Notes: generated by a model from the sequence alone, not told the origin. A stretch of DNA of 64,000 nucleotides from Mechercharimyces sp. CAU 1602 (GCF_024753565.1 NZ_JANTPT010000003.1:124001-188000); one strand, 5' to 3'. Counted from the first letter of the stretch, positions 16,251 through 25,860 are shown. Program-made: numbers and translations.

Positions 16251-17639
16251 ATGGAGTCGATGGGAAGACTGGATTATGTGCATGGCAATATAACAAAACT
16301 TTTATATCTTACATTTATTCCAATGTTGATTGCTTCCATCGTCAACGTAGTTATGGTAGTTTCACAAGCGGTTTTTATTGGACAAGTGGGGGGAGAGGCA
16401 GTAAATATACGCGGCTTCTATTTGCCGATCTCTTTCTTTATGACAGCATTGCTAGAAGCGATGCAGTTGTCGACACAAGTGGTGCTGGCAAAGCGAAAAG
16501 GGGCGGGTCAACAAAAACAGATCGCTCAAAGCTTTTACCGCTTCCTGTTTTTTGGCTTATTGCTTATGGGAATGTTTGGAGTGCTAATCATCGTAACACT
16601 GCCGTTACTAACAACCTTTTTCGGTGTTGATGCAGCATATGCAGGACTTTTTCAACGCTTCGTCAGTGGGATGGTTGTGGTGGAACTGATTGTAGTGATG
16701 AATATTGTGATCGCAGCTAGCCTACGTGCACTCGGAAAAGTGAACATCGCCTCGTTTATTGCAGTTATGGGTTCCGTACTCAATATTGCGCTGATGTATT
16801 ATTTTATTCTTGTACGTGGCATGGGATTGCAAGGGATTGTGCTGGCGTTTCTCATTACTAGTAGTCTTCAGTTTATCGCTAGCTATAGCTATATAGTATG
16901 GCTAAAAGAGATTCCGATCGGATTTCCGCGAGGGATACGAGGAAAAGATGAGATGGTGACAGCGATTTTACGTGGGGTTGGCGTGCCTGTTTTCCTATCG
17001 TATTGCTCTATCACCTTGGGGTTATTGTTATTTAACCTGATCATGGAGTCGTTTGGTGATGTAGCCGTAGGTGGTTATGGTGCGGCGTATAGCATCCAAA
17101 CCCTTGTGATTATACCAGGCATTTTATTGGGATCGGCAATGGGCATTGTGATGAATCAAAACTTAGGATCAGGGAAGTTGGAGCGAGTGTTTGCTGTTTA
17201 TAAAAAAGGGATCTTGCAGGCATTCTATTTCTACCTCCCGCTGTCCCTCTTCGTCTTCCTACTGCGGGAACCACTTGCTTCTGTCTTCTTTCGCGCTGCT
17301 GATCGGGAGGTTTTTTTACCATATGCTGTGGGCTATTTGGCGATTGTGGCTCCTACTTATCTCTTTATGGGTCCAATGTTGACGACGTTGATCACATTGG
17401 AACAGATGGGGAAAGGAATGAAAGCACTCGGGATGAATCTTACTTATTTTCTTCTCATCGCGCTCCTCGGTTGGGCGGTAACAACCTGGACGAATGATGT
17501 GAGCTCATTCTATTGGACGGTCGCCTTTTGTAACCTAATCGGCATATCCGGCTTGTATTATGGATATCGTCTCATGCATGCGGAGTTTAGTGTTTCTCGT
17601 CAGGAAGGTGAAGAGAAAGAAATGGTGTCAGGGGCATGA
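16251..17639 (+). CDS. MATE-family efflux transporter
   Basis: A 462-residue integral membrane protein with about twelve hydrophobic segments in two homologous halves. Typical MATE features include the N-terminal LTFIPMLIASIVNVVMVV segment and VAVGGYGAAYSIQ in the second half. It likely exports the cluster product by cation antiport. The start may be ATG 16251 or ATG 16260; the purine-rich stretch at 16235-16250 serves either. It sits within the operon. Confidence 0.9.
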   Translation: MESMGRLDYVHGNITKLLYLTFIPMLIASIVNVVMVVSQAVFIGQVGGEAVNIRGFYLPISFFMTALLEAMQLSTQVVLAKRKGAGQQKQIAQSFYRFLFFGLLLMGMFGVLIIVTLPLLTTFFGVDAAYAGLFQRFVSGMVVVELIVVMNIVIAASLRALGKVNIASFIAVMGSVLNIALMYYFILVRGMGLQGIVLAFLITSSLQFIASYSYIVWLKEIPIGFPRGIRGKDEMVTAILRGVGVPVFLSYCSITLGLLLFNLIMESFGDVAVGGYGAAYSIQTLVIIPGILLGSAMGIVMNQNLGSGKLERVFAVYKKGILQAFYFYLPLSLFVFLLREPLASVFFRAADREVFLPYAVGYLAIVAPTYLFMGPMLTTLITLEQMGKGMKALGMNLTYFLLIALLGWAVTTWTNDVSSFYWTVAFCNLIGISGLYYGYRLMHAEFSVSRQEGEEKEMVSGA

Positions 17640-17659
17640 GTGGCGGAGGAGGAACACGG

Positions 17660-18769
17660 ATGAAACCCGTTTATGTTTGGCAAGAAGTAGAAGGTGGGTA
17701 TGTGGGTGCCGATGAAGCGGTCACCCACTTTTATAAATTAGATGATGATCCGAGTTTACAAAGGCGCTCGCCGCCGAGGCTTTGTCATGTTAAAGCTCCT
17801 ATGCATCCGTGCTTTCGGTTTGCACCGATGGTGGGGCATCCGCGAGCGCAGGTTGTGATTCTTGATATTCCGTATGCAAAAGGGTCATGTGCGGAGGGAT
17901 CAACCGTAGCACAATTTGGCGAGCTGTTACGTGTACAGACTGGGCAGAAGCCCGTATGGGCACGACTTGATGAGAAGTTTGCTTCAGGGATAAGAGACTT
18001 AGATGATGGTGGATCTCTTTTTTCTGGCCTTCTGTTTGAGGATTGGGGTACGCTTCAACTGGGCCAACCAGAAGAGCCGATGTCTACACTGGCTGAAGTG
18101 GTGCAGAAGGTGCTGGAAGAGCAGCAGATCTTGTTTTCGTTAGGCGGAGATCATTCGCTCACGTATCATGTGATTCAACAAGAGTTGGCGTATATCGAAG
18201 AGCCGCTTATCGTGATTGATTTCGATGCCCATCATGACTGCGGCACAACGCCTCTGTTAGCAGACGAAGTGAATCATGCTAACTTTATCCGTCATTTGTT
18301 GGCAGATGAGCGAATCGCGGCGATTGTACAATTGGGCGTGCGTGGAGTTCGATCGTGGGGGCAGTGGTGTGAACATCCTAAACTGAGGCAAATCTCTGCT
18401 AAAAAGATGAAGCCGGAAACGATTGAATCGGTGTTGTATGAATTGATGGGGAAGCACCCTCGTGCGGTTCATTACGTTACCTTTGATATGGATTGTTTGG
18501 ACCCGAGTCAGTTTCCCTTAGTGGATTATCCAGTTGCTAATGGCCCTACTTGGGAGCAAGTGCGACTATGTTTACAATCTGTCTTTCAGATGAGAGCCCC
18601 TTTGCTGGGGGTAGATATGGTAGAGGGACAAGGGGTTCTTATCGAAGGGAAAGTTCCGATAGCGTATGAGATGGCAGTGCAAGTGTTCGCTCATCTCTTG
18701 GACGGGATCAAGAGAAGATATTCTGTATTGAAGCAGTATGAAGGAAAAAGAGAGGAGCGGAGAGGGTGA
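17660..18769 (+). CDS. Arginase/agmatinase-fold ureohydrolase
   Basis: About 369 residues, longer at the N-terminus than free arginases. The binuclear manganese motifs are all present: GGDHSLTYH (His165), DFDAHHDCG (Asp189, His191, Asp193) and TFDMDCLDP (Asp276, Asp278), plus NHANFIRHL where agmatinases have a substrate-loop His. Known members hydrolyse guanidino groups to amines and urea. Here the substrate may be arginine in the RAIDL repeats, a guanidino-acyl intermediate (as in amino-marginolactone pathways), or free arginine/agmatine. The start at 17660 follows ggaggagg. The stop overlaps the next start (GTGA). Confidence 0.8.
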   Translation: MKPVYVWQEVEGGYVGADEAVTHFYKLDDDPSLQRRSPPRLCHVKAPMHPCFRFAPMVGHPRAQVVILDIPYAKGSCAEGSTVAQFGELLRVQTGQKPVWARLDEKFASGIRDLDDGGSLFSGLLFEDWGTLQLGQPEEPMSTLAEVVQKVLEEQQILFSLGGDHSLTYHVIQQELAYIEEPLIVIDFDAHHDCGTTPLLADEVNHANFIRHLLADERIAAIVQLGVRGVRSWGQWCEHPKLRQISAKKMKPETIESVLYELMGKHPRAVHYVTFDMDCLDPSQFPLVDYPVANGPTWEQVRLCLQSVFQMRAPLLGVDMVEGQGVLIEGKVPIAYEMAVQVFAHLLDGIKRRYSVLKQYEGKREERRG

Positions 18770-19743
18770 AACTACAAAATCTATTTGAAGCAGAACAAGA
18801 GAAAGTTCACGCTGAGATTGCGCGACAGCTGCGGGAGAACGGGGGAATTACGCTCGGTTACTTCTTCGCTTTGATGAATATCACTAAGGAGTTATTACCG
18901 CTACAACAGCGCTTCTGTCCAGAGAAGGTATGGGTGGATTATCTGGCTTTTGCTCAAATGCTGGATCGTATTCGAGAACAACCAGCACTGTTTGGTGGAT
19001 GGGATGAGGTTGTGGGTGCGGAACATCGCCAACAAATCTTGCAGGAGGGGGGAGCTTTTCTCACCTGGCATACGGGGTTCGTTCGACATCATCTTGAAGC
19101 GATTGCAATAGGACGTGCCATGTTGGCCGAGTGGGAGTTACCCTTTTATCAGGTGGTTGATCGTGAGCAGTTTAATCATGAACAGAAGTGGGAGATGTGG
19201 GAGCGCTTAAGAGATATTCGGAATATTCAGTTGATAAATGCAGAAGACCAATTAATCGGACTAAAGCTGTTTCAACATTTACGTCGAGGGGGAGCGTTTT
19301 GTTTGAAATTAGATGGGCAAAAGGGAGTAAATGCTGATCAGCATACGCTGCGAACGAAGTGGCTCACCTCCATAATTGAAACACGAAGTGGGGTGTTTCG
19401 CATTTTGGCACGGGCCCAGAAGAAAGTTTCGCTGGTGGTGATGTCGATGACAGAGGACTTCCATTCCCGAATCGTATTCCACCCACCTCAACAGCTGGCT
19501 GGACAAATTGAGAAGGCGTGTGATGATTCATTTGCAGTTGTACGAGAAGAACTACTCCGCTATCCGTGGCAGTGGCGATTTTGGGATCGCCATCATGAGC
19601 AAGTGGTGGCGTGGCAAGATGTAAGTGTTGGAAATGAAAACATGGACACCAAGCGAATCAAGTGGGTAACGCAACAAGTTGGAAAAGAGGGTCTTGGTTT
19701 AGATGTGGAGACGGGACAAGTATATCAGCTGTCACCAAAGTAA
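18766..19743 (+). CDS. LpxL/HtrB-like acyltransferase
   Basis: A 325-residue protein whose middle part resembles LpxL-type acyltransferases: AFLTWHTGFVRHHLE (around His102), then LRRGGAFCLKLDGQKG (LpxL has GG...DQ at this place), and a C-terminal YPWQWRFW. In LpxL the catalytic motif is HX4(D/E). Here the acidic place after His102 reads Arg107, so the chemistry may differ. These enzymes move acyl groups from ACP or CoA to amines or hydroxyls. In this cluster it could acylate the peptide or an amine released by the ureohydrolase (inference). GTG start overlapping the previous stop. Confidence 0.5.
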   Translation: MKLQNLFEAEQEKVHAEIARQLRENGGITLGYFFALMNITKELLPLQQRFCPEKVWVDYLAFAQMLDRIREQPALFGGWDEVVGAEHRQQILQEGGAFLTWHTGFVRHHLEAIAIGRAMLAEWELPFYQVVDREQFNHEQKWEMWERLRDIRNIQLINAEDQLIGLKLFQHLRRGGAFCLKLDGQKGVNADQHTLRTKWLTSIIETRSGVFRILARAQKKVSLVVMSMTEDFHSRIVFHPPQQLAGQIEKACDDSFAVVREELLRYPWQWRFWDRHHEQVVAWQDVSVGNENMDTKRIKWVTQQVGKEGLGLDVETGQVYQLSPK

Positions 19744-19760
19744 GGGCAGGGGGAGGAAAG

Positions 19761-20996
19761 ATGAAGGTGAGGGAAGATGTTTCGTGTGAAGCTGCGGTTA
19801 CTCATCTACAGACTATCCCTTTTTTAAAGGCGGATTATGTAACGTTGACGATTGCTAATGAGATAGGAATAGAGGAGACAAGGTTTGCTCTCTTATCATC
19901 TCTCTTAGTGTCTACCGAGGTGAAGGCAGAACTATATCAGATGTGTGGAGCGGAGCTGACGGGAAGGGTTTTGCGGAAAGGGAGAACACAACTGTTACAG
20001 CTACAGGTTACTTCTCCGAATGAAGCATACCTTTGGTTTGAGCGATCTCTATTGAAAAAAGCATTGCATCTCTTAACTGTACGGGTGTGGAAGGATGAAG
20101 CGTGGAAAAAGGATGAGTTTTTTCGACGGCAGGTACATATTCATGCCAGCCGCATTCAGATGGAGCAAAGTGACGAAGAACAAAGGAGAATAAGGCAGTG
20201 CATGGCTACAGTTGTGGGAGAAGAACATTCTTTAGCGCGCTGGGGAAAAATAGAAGAATTACTTTCCTTAACGATAGATGAGATGAATCAGGTATTAGAT
20301 GAGGTGTATCGCTATGCTCCTTATCATTTACATGTATTAGGTGCGGAAGTAGAGAAGATAGAGCAGTGGTTACATGAGCATAAATTAGATCAGGAAGGCA
20401 CAGTTAGAAAGAAGGGAAGGTCGTTTGCGCGCAGTCTCCCTTCTGGAGAAGCTGTTCCTATCTACCGTGGGAACTGTCAGGTGGATACGGTTCCGATTAC
20501 GGCAGCAATATGGACGGGTATTCGCTTTGCAGACGCTGACTATTTCCCGTTGTTGGTGGTGATGAATCGATTACGCACTCAATTACGTATACGTTTGCGT
20601 GAACAGAAGGGATTTCTTTATGCACTCTCATGCGAAGCAGATCCTCTTCTAGAAATAGGTTGGATCCACATGCGAGTGAAAGCGGGAGAAGTGGAAGAAG
20701 CGATCGATGAGAGTAAGCAGGTGTTGATGGAGATGAAGAAGGGGAAGTGGTCTCGTTCTTTATGGTATGAGTCTATACAGTCGATTCAGCATTATATTCG
20801 TTATGGAATGGACGTTCCCCAGGTATGTGCTGAGGTTAGTTTACACGGGTGGTTGAGTGGAAGTATTCCGAGCGATGAGAGCGCAAGGAAGAGATTGGAG
20901 ATAATGACGATAGGGGATTGTACACGTGTGGCCACACGTCTTCAGCTGGCGGCAATTCAGGTTGGAATGACAAAGGAGGGGAAAGGAGATGGTTAA
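19761..20996 (+). CDS. M16-family peptidase-like, non-catalytic subunit
   Basis: About 411 residues, the length of a two-domain M16B subunit. The N-terminal region lacks the HXXEH zinc motif. The second half keeps M16 style (VDTVPITAAIWTGIRFADADYFPLLVVMNRL; then QLRIRLREQKGFLYALSC). Two-subunit M16 proteases usually pair one zinc-bearing and one non-zinc chain, and the active chain follows with an 8-bp overlap. The ATG at 19761 follows gggggaggaaag; the longer ORF runs back into the acyltransferase gene. It probably serves processing of the repeat peptide, as AlbE/AlbF-type pairs do in subtilosin clusters. Confidence 0.65.
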   Translation: MKVREDVSCEAAVTHLQTIPFLKADYVTLTIANEIGIEETRFALLSSLLVSTEVKAELYQMCGAELTGRVLRKGRTQLLQLQVTSPNEAYLWFERSLLKKALHLLTVRVWKDEAWKKDEFFRRQVHIHASRIQMEQSDEEQRRIRQCMATVVGEEHSLARWGKIEELLSLTIDEMNQVLDEVYRYAPYHLHVLGAEVEKIEQWLHEHKLDQEGTVRKKGRSFARSLPSGEAVPIYRGNCQVDTVPITAAIWTGIRFADADYFPLLVVMNRLRTQLRIRLREQKGFLYALSCEADPLLEIGWIHMRVKAGEVEEAIDESKQVLMEMKKGKWSRSLWYESIQSIQHYIRYGMDVPQVCAEVSLHGWLSGSIPSDESARKRLEIMTIGDCTRVATRLQLAAIQVGMTKEGKGDG

Positions 20997-22269
20997 ACCC
21001 GCTTTTACTTCTCATCCTGCGATCGAAAGCTTCCGCACAGCGATGGGAATGGAAGTATTGGTTGTTCCGTTGACAGGGTGTATGCGCACGTATGCTACCT
21101 TAGCTATTGGGATGGGGGCGATGGAGCAGTATGTTTCTAGAAAAGGCGATGGTCGACTCCGTCTCCCCTTCGGTACAGCTCACTTTTTAGAGCATCTTGT
21201 TTATCATCAATTTTTATCTAATATTGGGATGGAGGGGGATACACATGCAGTGACATCGCACTGGCTAACTTGCTATCAGGTAGCGACAACGAGGGAATGG
21301 CAGCAAGCGATCGTCCCATTGTTGGCGATTGCGGAGGAAGAGCAGCTTACTGTAACGGAGTTTATTATGCGGCGAGAACGACGTGTCATCTCACATGAAA
21401 TCGAGATGTATCAGGAGCAAGGTAACGTAGTAGTGGATCAATTGTTAAAGCGTGCCCTCTTTCCATCTGGACATCCGTTAACGGTAGATATTGCGGGTAC
21501 GACCCGGAGTGTCGCTGATGTATCAGCTCCACTGTTGCAACAATGTTTTGACATTTTTTATCGAGCCGAGCGGATGAAGTTGGTTCTGGTTGGGAATGTG
21601 ACATCAGATGAGGTACATGCTCGATTGGGTGACTTTGAAAGCATTCCCGCTGAGGATAGTAGGAGAGAGGAAGTTATTCCGACTGAGAAGAGATGGGAGT
21701 TTTATTCATCAGGTAAGGGCGGAGTGGTGGTTGAAAGCAGGCCCGTCCCACTGCCCTTCCTTAAGGTGGGGTTTATGGAGCAAGGTGTTCCGTTGGCAGG
21801 GGAGCTCTTATTACGCTACTTGTCGATAGCGGAAGTGGCGTTGGAAGCACTTTGGGGGAAAGAATCAGAATTTTATCAGTCTCTATTTGAACAGGGTGTG
21901 ATTGGTGATCACTTTAATTGGGAGAGTAAAGCTATACGGGGATGTGCTTATTCTTCCTTAGGAGGGGTGACGGCTAACCCTCAGATGGTCGTTGACCAAA
22001 TCAAGGAGAGACTGGTGGAAGTAAGTCATCTGGGGCTGGCGGAAGAGAGGATTGAGCGGGCGAAGGAGAGGCGTGCAGGCAAGCACCTTCTTGCCGCTGA
22101 TGATTTACGTCACTATAGTATAACGCTGGCACACGGTATGATGCAACAGATGATGGAATGGAAGCGTCTTGCTATACTGAAGAGTGTGACTATATCAGAT
22201 GTAGAAGCATGGATTCAATCTCACTGTAAAATAGAAGGACTGCGTGTAGCGGTCGTGGAAAAGGGGTAA
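20989..22269 (+). CDS. M16-family zinc protease, catalytic subunit
   Basis: A 426-residue M16B peptidase. The inverted zinc motif is HFLEH (His65, Glu68, His69) and the distal metal-ligand Glu is in RRVISHEIE (about Glu137). No signal peptide is visible, so it likely works in the cytoplasm. It is translationally coupled to the non-catalytic partner. It is the last gene of the cluster and likely removes the leader or cuts the repeats. No strong terminator is seen before radA, only a weak hairpin (GGGAGA/TCTCCC around 22279-22300). Confidence 0.85.
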   Translation: MVKPAFTSHPAIESFRTAMGMEVLVVPLTGCMRTYATLAIGMGAMEQYVSRKGDGRLRLPFGTAHFLEHLVYHQFLSNIGMEGDTHAVTSHWLTCYQVATTREWQQAIVPLLAIAEEEQLTVTEFIMRRERRVISHEIEMYQEQGNVVVDQLLKRALFPSGHPLTVDIAGTTRSVADVSAPLLQQCFDIFYRAERMKLVLVGNVTSDEVHARLGDFESIPAEDSRREEVIPTEKRWEFYSSGKGGVVVESRPVPLPFLKVGFMEQGVPLAGELLLRYLSIAEVALEALWGKESEFYQSLFEQGVIGDHFNWESKAIRGCAYSSLGGVTANPQMVVDQIKERLVEVSHLGLAEERIERAKERRAGKHLLAADDLRHYSITLAHGMMQQMMEWKRLAILKSVTISDVEAWIQSHCKIEGLRVAVVEKG

Positions 22270-22452
22270 GAGTATAGGGAGATGGTATGGCTCTCCCCAA
22301 GCGCATAAGGTCGATAAATGTATATGAGAGAATTAAGGTTGTGAGCGGGCGAGCGAACCCTTCTTTATTGGTAGATAGGGTGAGTTTGTTCGTTTTGTTT
22401 TCTTTTAAGCAGGCTGTGATGTTAGGGGCGCCTAGGGGTTTTTGTTCCAATC

Positions 22453-22461
22453 TGATATAAT
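22453..22461 (+). promoter_or_regulatory. Extended -10 promoter upstream of radA
   Basis: TGATATAAT (TG at 22453-22454, TATAAT 22456-22461) lies 38 bp before the radA start. No good -35 element is seen 17 bp upstream, so an extended -10 promoter is likely. It would give radA-disA its own transcription here, where clpC is no longer adjacent. Confidence 0.5.
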
Positions 22462-22498
22462 GGAAAGAAGAGTACAACCAGAAAAAGGAGCTACAGGT

Positions 22499-23869
22499 GT
22501 GGCGAAAACGAAGACCAAGTTTGCCTGCCAAGAATGTGGATATGAATCTGCCAAGTGGATGGGACGCTGTCCAGGATGTGATTCGTGGAACACGTTGGTA
22601 GAAGAGCAAGCGGTGATGGGGCGTGTGGGGAGAACACAGAGGAGTACGCCTTTTCAGGCAGCGCAAGCGATCCCGATCACCACAGTGGGTCGTTCTAAAG
22701 AGGAACGCTCCGATATGGGAATTGCTGAATTAAACCGAGTATTAGGCGGTGGACTGGTGCCGGGATCGCTCATATTGGTAGGGGGAGATCCAGGTATTGG
22801 GAAATCGACGCTGTTATTGCAAGCATCTCATCGCTTAGCAGAGAAGGGGACGTCCGTCTTATATGTATCAGGTGAAGAGTCGACAGAACAAACACGACTG
22901 CGGGCGGATCGGCTACAGGCGCTAGATGCGAATTTATGGGTGGCGGCGGAAACGGATCTCGATCGAATTGAAGGGATGGTAAATGAGCAAAAGCCCGGCT
23001 TGGTGGTGATCGACTCCATTCAGACGATTTATCAAGCGGATGTTACCTCTGCTCCTGGCAGTGTGGCCCAAGTGCGTGAGTGTACGGGACGACTGATGCG
23101 AATCGCCAAGGAGCGTGGCATCGCCATTATCATTGTTGGACATGTGACAAAAGCGGGAGCGATTGCAGGACCTCGTTTGTTGGAACACATGGTGGACTGT
23201 GTTCTTTATTTTGAAGGAGAGCGTCATCAGACGTACCGTGTGCTGCGAGCGGTAAAAAACCGCTTTGGTTCGACCAATGAGATCGGACTTTTTGAAATGC
23301 GAAACCAAGGCTTGGTGGAAGTAGCCAATCCTTCAGAGATGTTCCTGTCACAGCGACCACATGGAGTGGCAGGCTCAGCAGTTTCTGCAAGCATGGAAGG
23401 TACTCGGCCTGTTTTGGTTGAACTGCAAGCGTTGGTGGCACCTACCAGCTTTCCCTCACCCAAACGCATGGCCTCGGGGGTAGATCATCAGCGTTTGGCG
23501 ATGATTCTAGCAGTTCTAGAGAAACGTCTGGAGATGTTTTTGCAAAATCAAGATACGTACGTCAATATCGTCGGTGGAATGAGGCTGGATGAACCTGCGA
23601 TTGATCTAGCGGTAGCTATCAGCATTGCTTCTAGCTTTCGTAATCGTCCTACCGGTGCCAAAGATCTCTTTGTAGGTGAGGTTGGTTTAACGGGTGAAGT
23701 GCGTAGTGTATCTCGGATGGAACAGCGCATGGCGGAAGCGAAGCAGATGGGTTTTACGAGGGCGATTATACCAGCGAAAGACCAACGCGGCTGGGATCCC
23801 CCTAGCGGGATGAAGATTATTGGTGTGCATACAGTTGAAGAGGCATTGGATGTGGGATTAGGAGGGTGA
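22499..23869 (+). CDS. radA: DNA repair protein RadA (Sms)
   Basis: 456 residues, standard length. N-terminal four-Cys zinc finger (CQECG...CPGC), RecA-like ATPase with Walker [11 protein letters not shown], the RadA-specific KNRFG motif ([12 protein letters not shown]), and a Lon-like C-terminal domain. It processes recombination branches. The start is GTG at 22499 after aaaaaggag; the longer ORF from 22442 covers the promoter. disA follows after 4 bp, as in Bacillus. Confidence 0.97.
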   Translation: MAKTKTKFACQECGYESAKWMGRCPGCDSWNTLVEEQAVMGRVGRTQRSTPFQAAQAIPITTVGRSKEERSDMGIAELNRVLGGGLVPGSLILVGGDPGIGKSTLLLQASHRLAEKGTSVLYVSGEESTEQTRLRADRLQALDANLWVAAETDLDRIEGMVNEQKPGLVVIDSIQTIYQADVTSAPGSVAQVRECTGRLMRIAKERGIAIIIVGHVTKAGAIAGPRLLEHMVDCVLYFEGERHQTYRVLRAVKNRFGSTNEIGLFEMRNQGLVEVANPSEMFLSQRPHGVAGSAVSASMEGTRPVLVELQALVAPTSFPSPKRMASGVDHQRLAMILAVLEKRLEMFLQNQDTYVNIVGGMRLDEPAIDLAVAISIASSFRNRPTGAKDLFVGEVGLTGEVRSVSRMEQRMAEAKQMGFTRAIIPAKDQRGWDPPSGMKIIGVHTVEEALDVGLGG

Positions 23870-23873
23870 CAGG

Positions 23874-24962
23874 GTGAAAGAAGATGCGGCTGCAGAACGT
23901 CGAAATACGTTTGTTAGTGAGATTTTACGGCTAGTAGCACCAGGAACCCCGTTTCGTGAAGGATTGGATAATGTTCTGGGTGCAAAAACAGGAGCATTGA
24001 TCGTGATGGGGTATGATGAGTGTGTAAGTGAGTTAGTTGATGGTGGCTTTCATATCGATTCTCCCTTTACACCTGCACACCTATATGAATTGGCGAAGAT
24101 GGATGGTGCCATTATTTTGAGCAATGATGGTCGCCGAATTTTGTATGCTAATGCGCAGTTGGTTCCTAGCTCCACCATTCCTTCGACAGAGACAGGGATT
24201 CGTCATCGCACCGCTCAGCGAACAGCGAGGCAGACAGGTAAACTGGTCATATCCATTTCACAAAGGCGAAGCATCATTACATTGTACCAAGGTCATTTTC
24301 GATATGCCCTCAAAGATATTGGGGTTATTTTGACGAAGGCAAACCAAGCAATTCAAACCCTGGATAAATATAAATCTGTGTTGGATCAATCTACTACCAA
24401 TTTGAGTGCCCTCGAATTTGAAGAGTTGGTTACCCTAAATGAAGTAGCGATGGTGATGCAACGAGTGGAGATGGTACTGCGCATTAAAGGGGAGATTGAA
24501 AGCTATATCCATGAATTGGGGACGGAAGGACGCCTAATCAAAATGCAGTTGGATGAATTGGTTGATAAGGTAGAAGAAGAGACTGTATCGCTGATCAAAG
24601 ATTACTCTTTCCAATCTGCAACACCGGCACCTCGAGAAGTGTTACATCGACTTAAGCAGCTTTCGCAAGATGAATTGCTTGATCACGGACACATAGTAAA
24701 GGCATTAGGATTTCCCTTTGGTACTAATATTCCAGAAGAGACAGTATCACCGCGAGGGTATCGTATTCTGCATAAAATACCACGTCTACCTCAGTCGATT
24801 ATTCAAAACTTGATCGGACGCTTTGAATCCCTGCCTCGCATTATGATGGCGACGATCGAAGAGCTGGATGAAGTGGAGGGAATTGGGGAAGTAAGAGCAC
24901 GTACGATTAAAGAAGGTTTGAAGCGGATTCAGGAGCAAGTATTCATTGACAGACATATCTAA
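23874..24962 (+). CDS. disA: Diadenylate cyclase DisA
   Basis: 362 residues. The N-terminal DAC domain has the DGA (KMDGAIIL) and RHRTA motifs for c-di-AMP synthesis. A helical linker and a C-terminal HhH DNA-binding domain ([18 protein letters not shown]) follow. DisA scans DNA and stops c-di-AMP synthesis at branched structures. GTG start, 4 bp after radA, so one operon. Confidence 0.97.
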   Translation: MKEDAAAERRNTFVSEILRLVAPGTPFREGLDNVLGAKTGALIVMGYDECVSELVDGGFHIDSPFTPAHLYELAKMDGAIILSNDGRRILYANAQLVPSSTIPSTETGIRHRTAQRTARQTGKLVISISQRRSIITLYQGHFRYALKDIGVILTKANQAIQTLDKYKSVLDQSTTNLSALEFEELVTLNEVAMVMQRVEMVLRIKGEIESYIHELGTEGRLIKMQLDELVDKVEEETVSLIKDYSFQSATPAPREVLHRLKQLSQDELLDHGHIVKALGFPFGTNIPEETVSPRGYRILHKIPRLPQSIIQNLIGRFESLPRIMMATIEELDEVEGIGEVRARTIKEGLKRIQEQVFIDRHI

Positions 24963-25128
24963 ATAGCCTAGAATATAAACATTGATTAGATGGCTGTAAT
25001 TATATGTGTAAGTGAATATTTAGGTACGGGAATTTATTAATCTTGTGCTGGATATAGAGTGAAATCATGGCAAGGGCAGATCCTGTTTGGATACGCCCTA
25101 CTTTGTTTATATTAGGAGGCTTTCTTAC

Positions 25129-25839
25129 ATGATGGCGCGCGCATTGCCAAGCATCCTAACCGTTGGGAATCTTTTTTTAGGGATTATGGCGATGATTCTA
25201 GCCTTCCACGGAGAATGGCGTTATGGAGCCATAATGGTTATTATTGGGATGTTTTTGGATGGGTTAGATGGACGAGTAGCGAGGTTGTTAAATACGCAGA
25301 GTGAATTTGGAAAAGAGTTGGACTCATTATCGGATATTGTTTCTTTTGGAGTAGCTCCTGCGATTATTATGTATATTGCTGCCTTTCAGGATGTAGGTGT
25401 AATGGGATGGATATTGACAGCAGTGTTCCCTATTTGCGGAGCGCTTCGCTTGGCTCGTTTTAATGTTCACCCTGGGATCCCAGGTTATTTTATCGGGTTG
25501 CCGATTACCGCTGCAGGCGGAGTGTTGGCAACGATGGCACTGTATAAAGATACAGTGAGTCATCCTGCAGTATTAATAATGGGACTATTGTTTTTATCCT
25601 TTTTGATGATCAGTAATGTGAAATATCCTAACTTTAAACGATTAGGTATTCCTAAAAAAACATACTGGGTAGCTCCGTTAATCATCTTGTTTTTTGCTGC
25701 ATTAGCAGCTCGGTATCCTGAAATATTACCGAAATTATTATTTATACCGCTGGCACTCTATGCGATTTATGGGATTCGTCACTCGATGAAACGGAGAAGA
25801 CGGGCTAAAAAAAAGAGAATAGAAGAAGTAAAACCATAA
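25129..25839 (+). CDS. pssA: CDP-diacylglycerol-serine O-phosphatidyltransferase
   Basis: A membrane protein of 236 residues. It has the CDP-alcohol phosphatidyltransferase signature DGLDGRVARLLNTQSEFGKE followed by LDSLSD. Several hydrophobic segments and a basic C-terminus (RRRRAKKKR) fit PssA. It makes phosphatidylserine for phosphatidylethanolamine. The ATG at 25129 follows aggagg; a TTG at 25087 is too far upstream. It is not at this locus in Bacillus subtilis. A terminator follows. Confidence 0.88.
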   Translation: MMARALPSILTVGNLFLGIMAMILAFHGEWRYGAIMVIIGMFLDGLDGRVARLLNTQSEFGKELDSLSDIVSFGVAPAIIMYIAAFQDVGVMGWILTAVFPICGALRLARFNVHPGIPGYFIGLPITAAGGVLATMALYKDTVSHPAVLIMGLLFLSFLMISNVKYPNFKRLGIPKKTYWVAPLIILFFAALAARYPEILPKLLFIPLALYAIYGIRHSMKRRRRAKKKRIEEVKP

Positions 25840-25860
25840 AGTAAGGCTAGATGTAACGGA

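Noticed and set aside
17636-17660. Upstream ATG start for the ureohydrolase overlapping the MATE stop
   Set aside because: It would give translational coupling, but ggaggagg lies between it and the better-placed ATG at 17660.
3795-22452. Mobile element carrying the cluster
   Set aside because: No transposase, integrase, tRNA target or flanking direct repeat was seen within the window.
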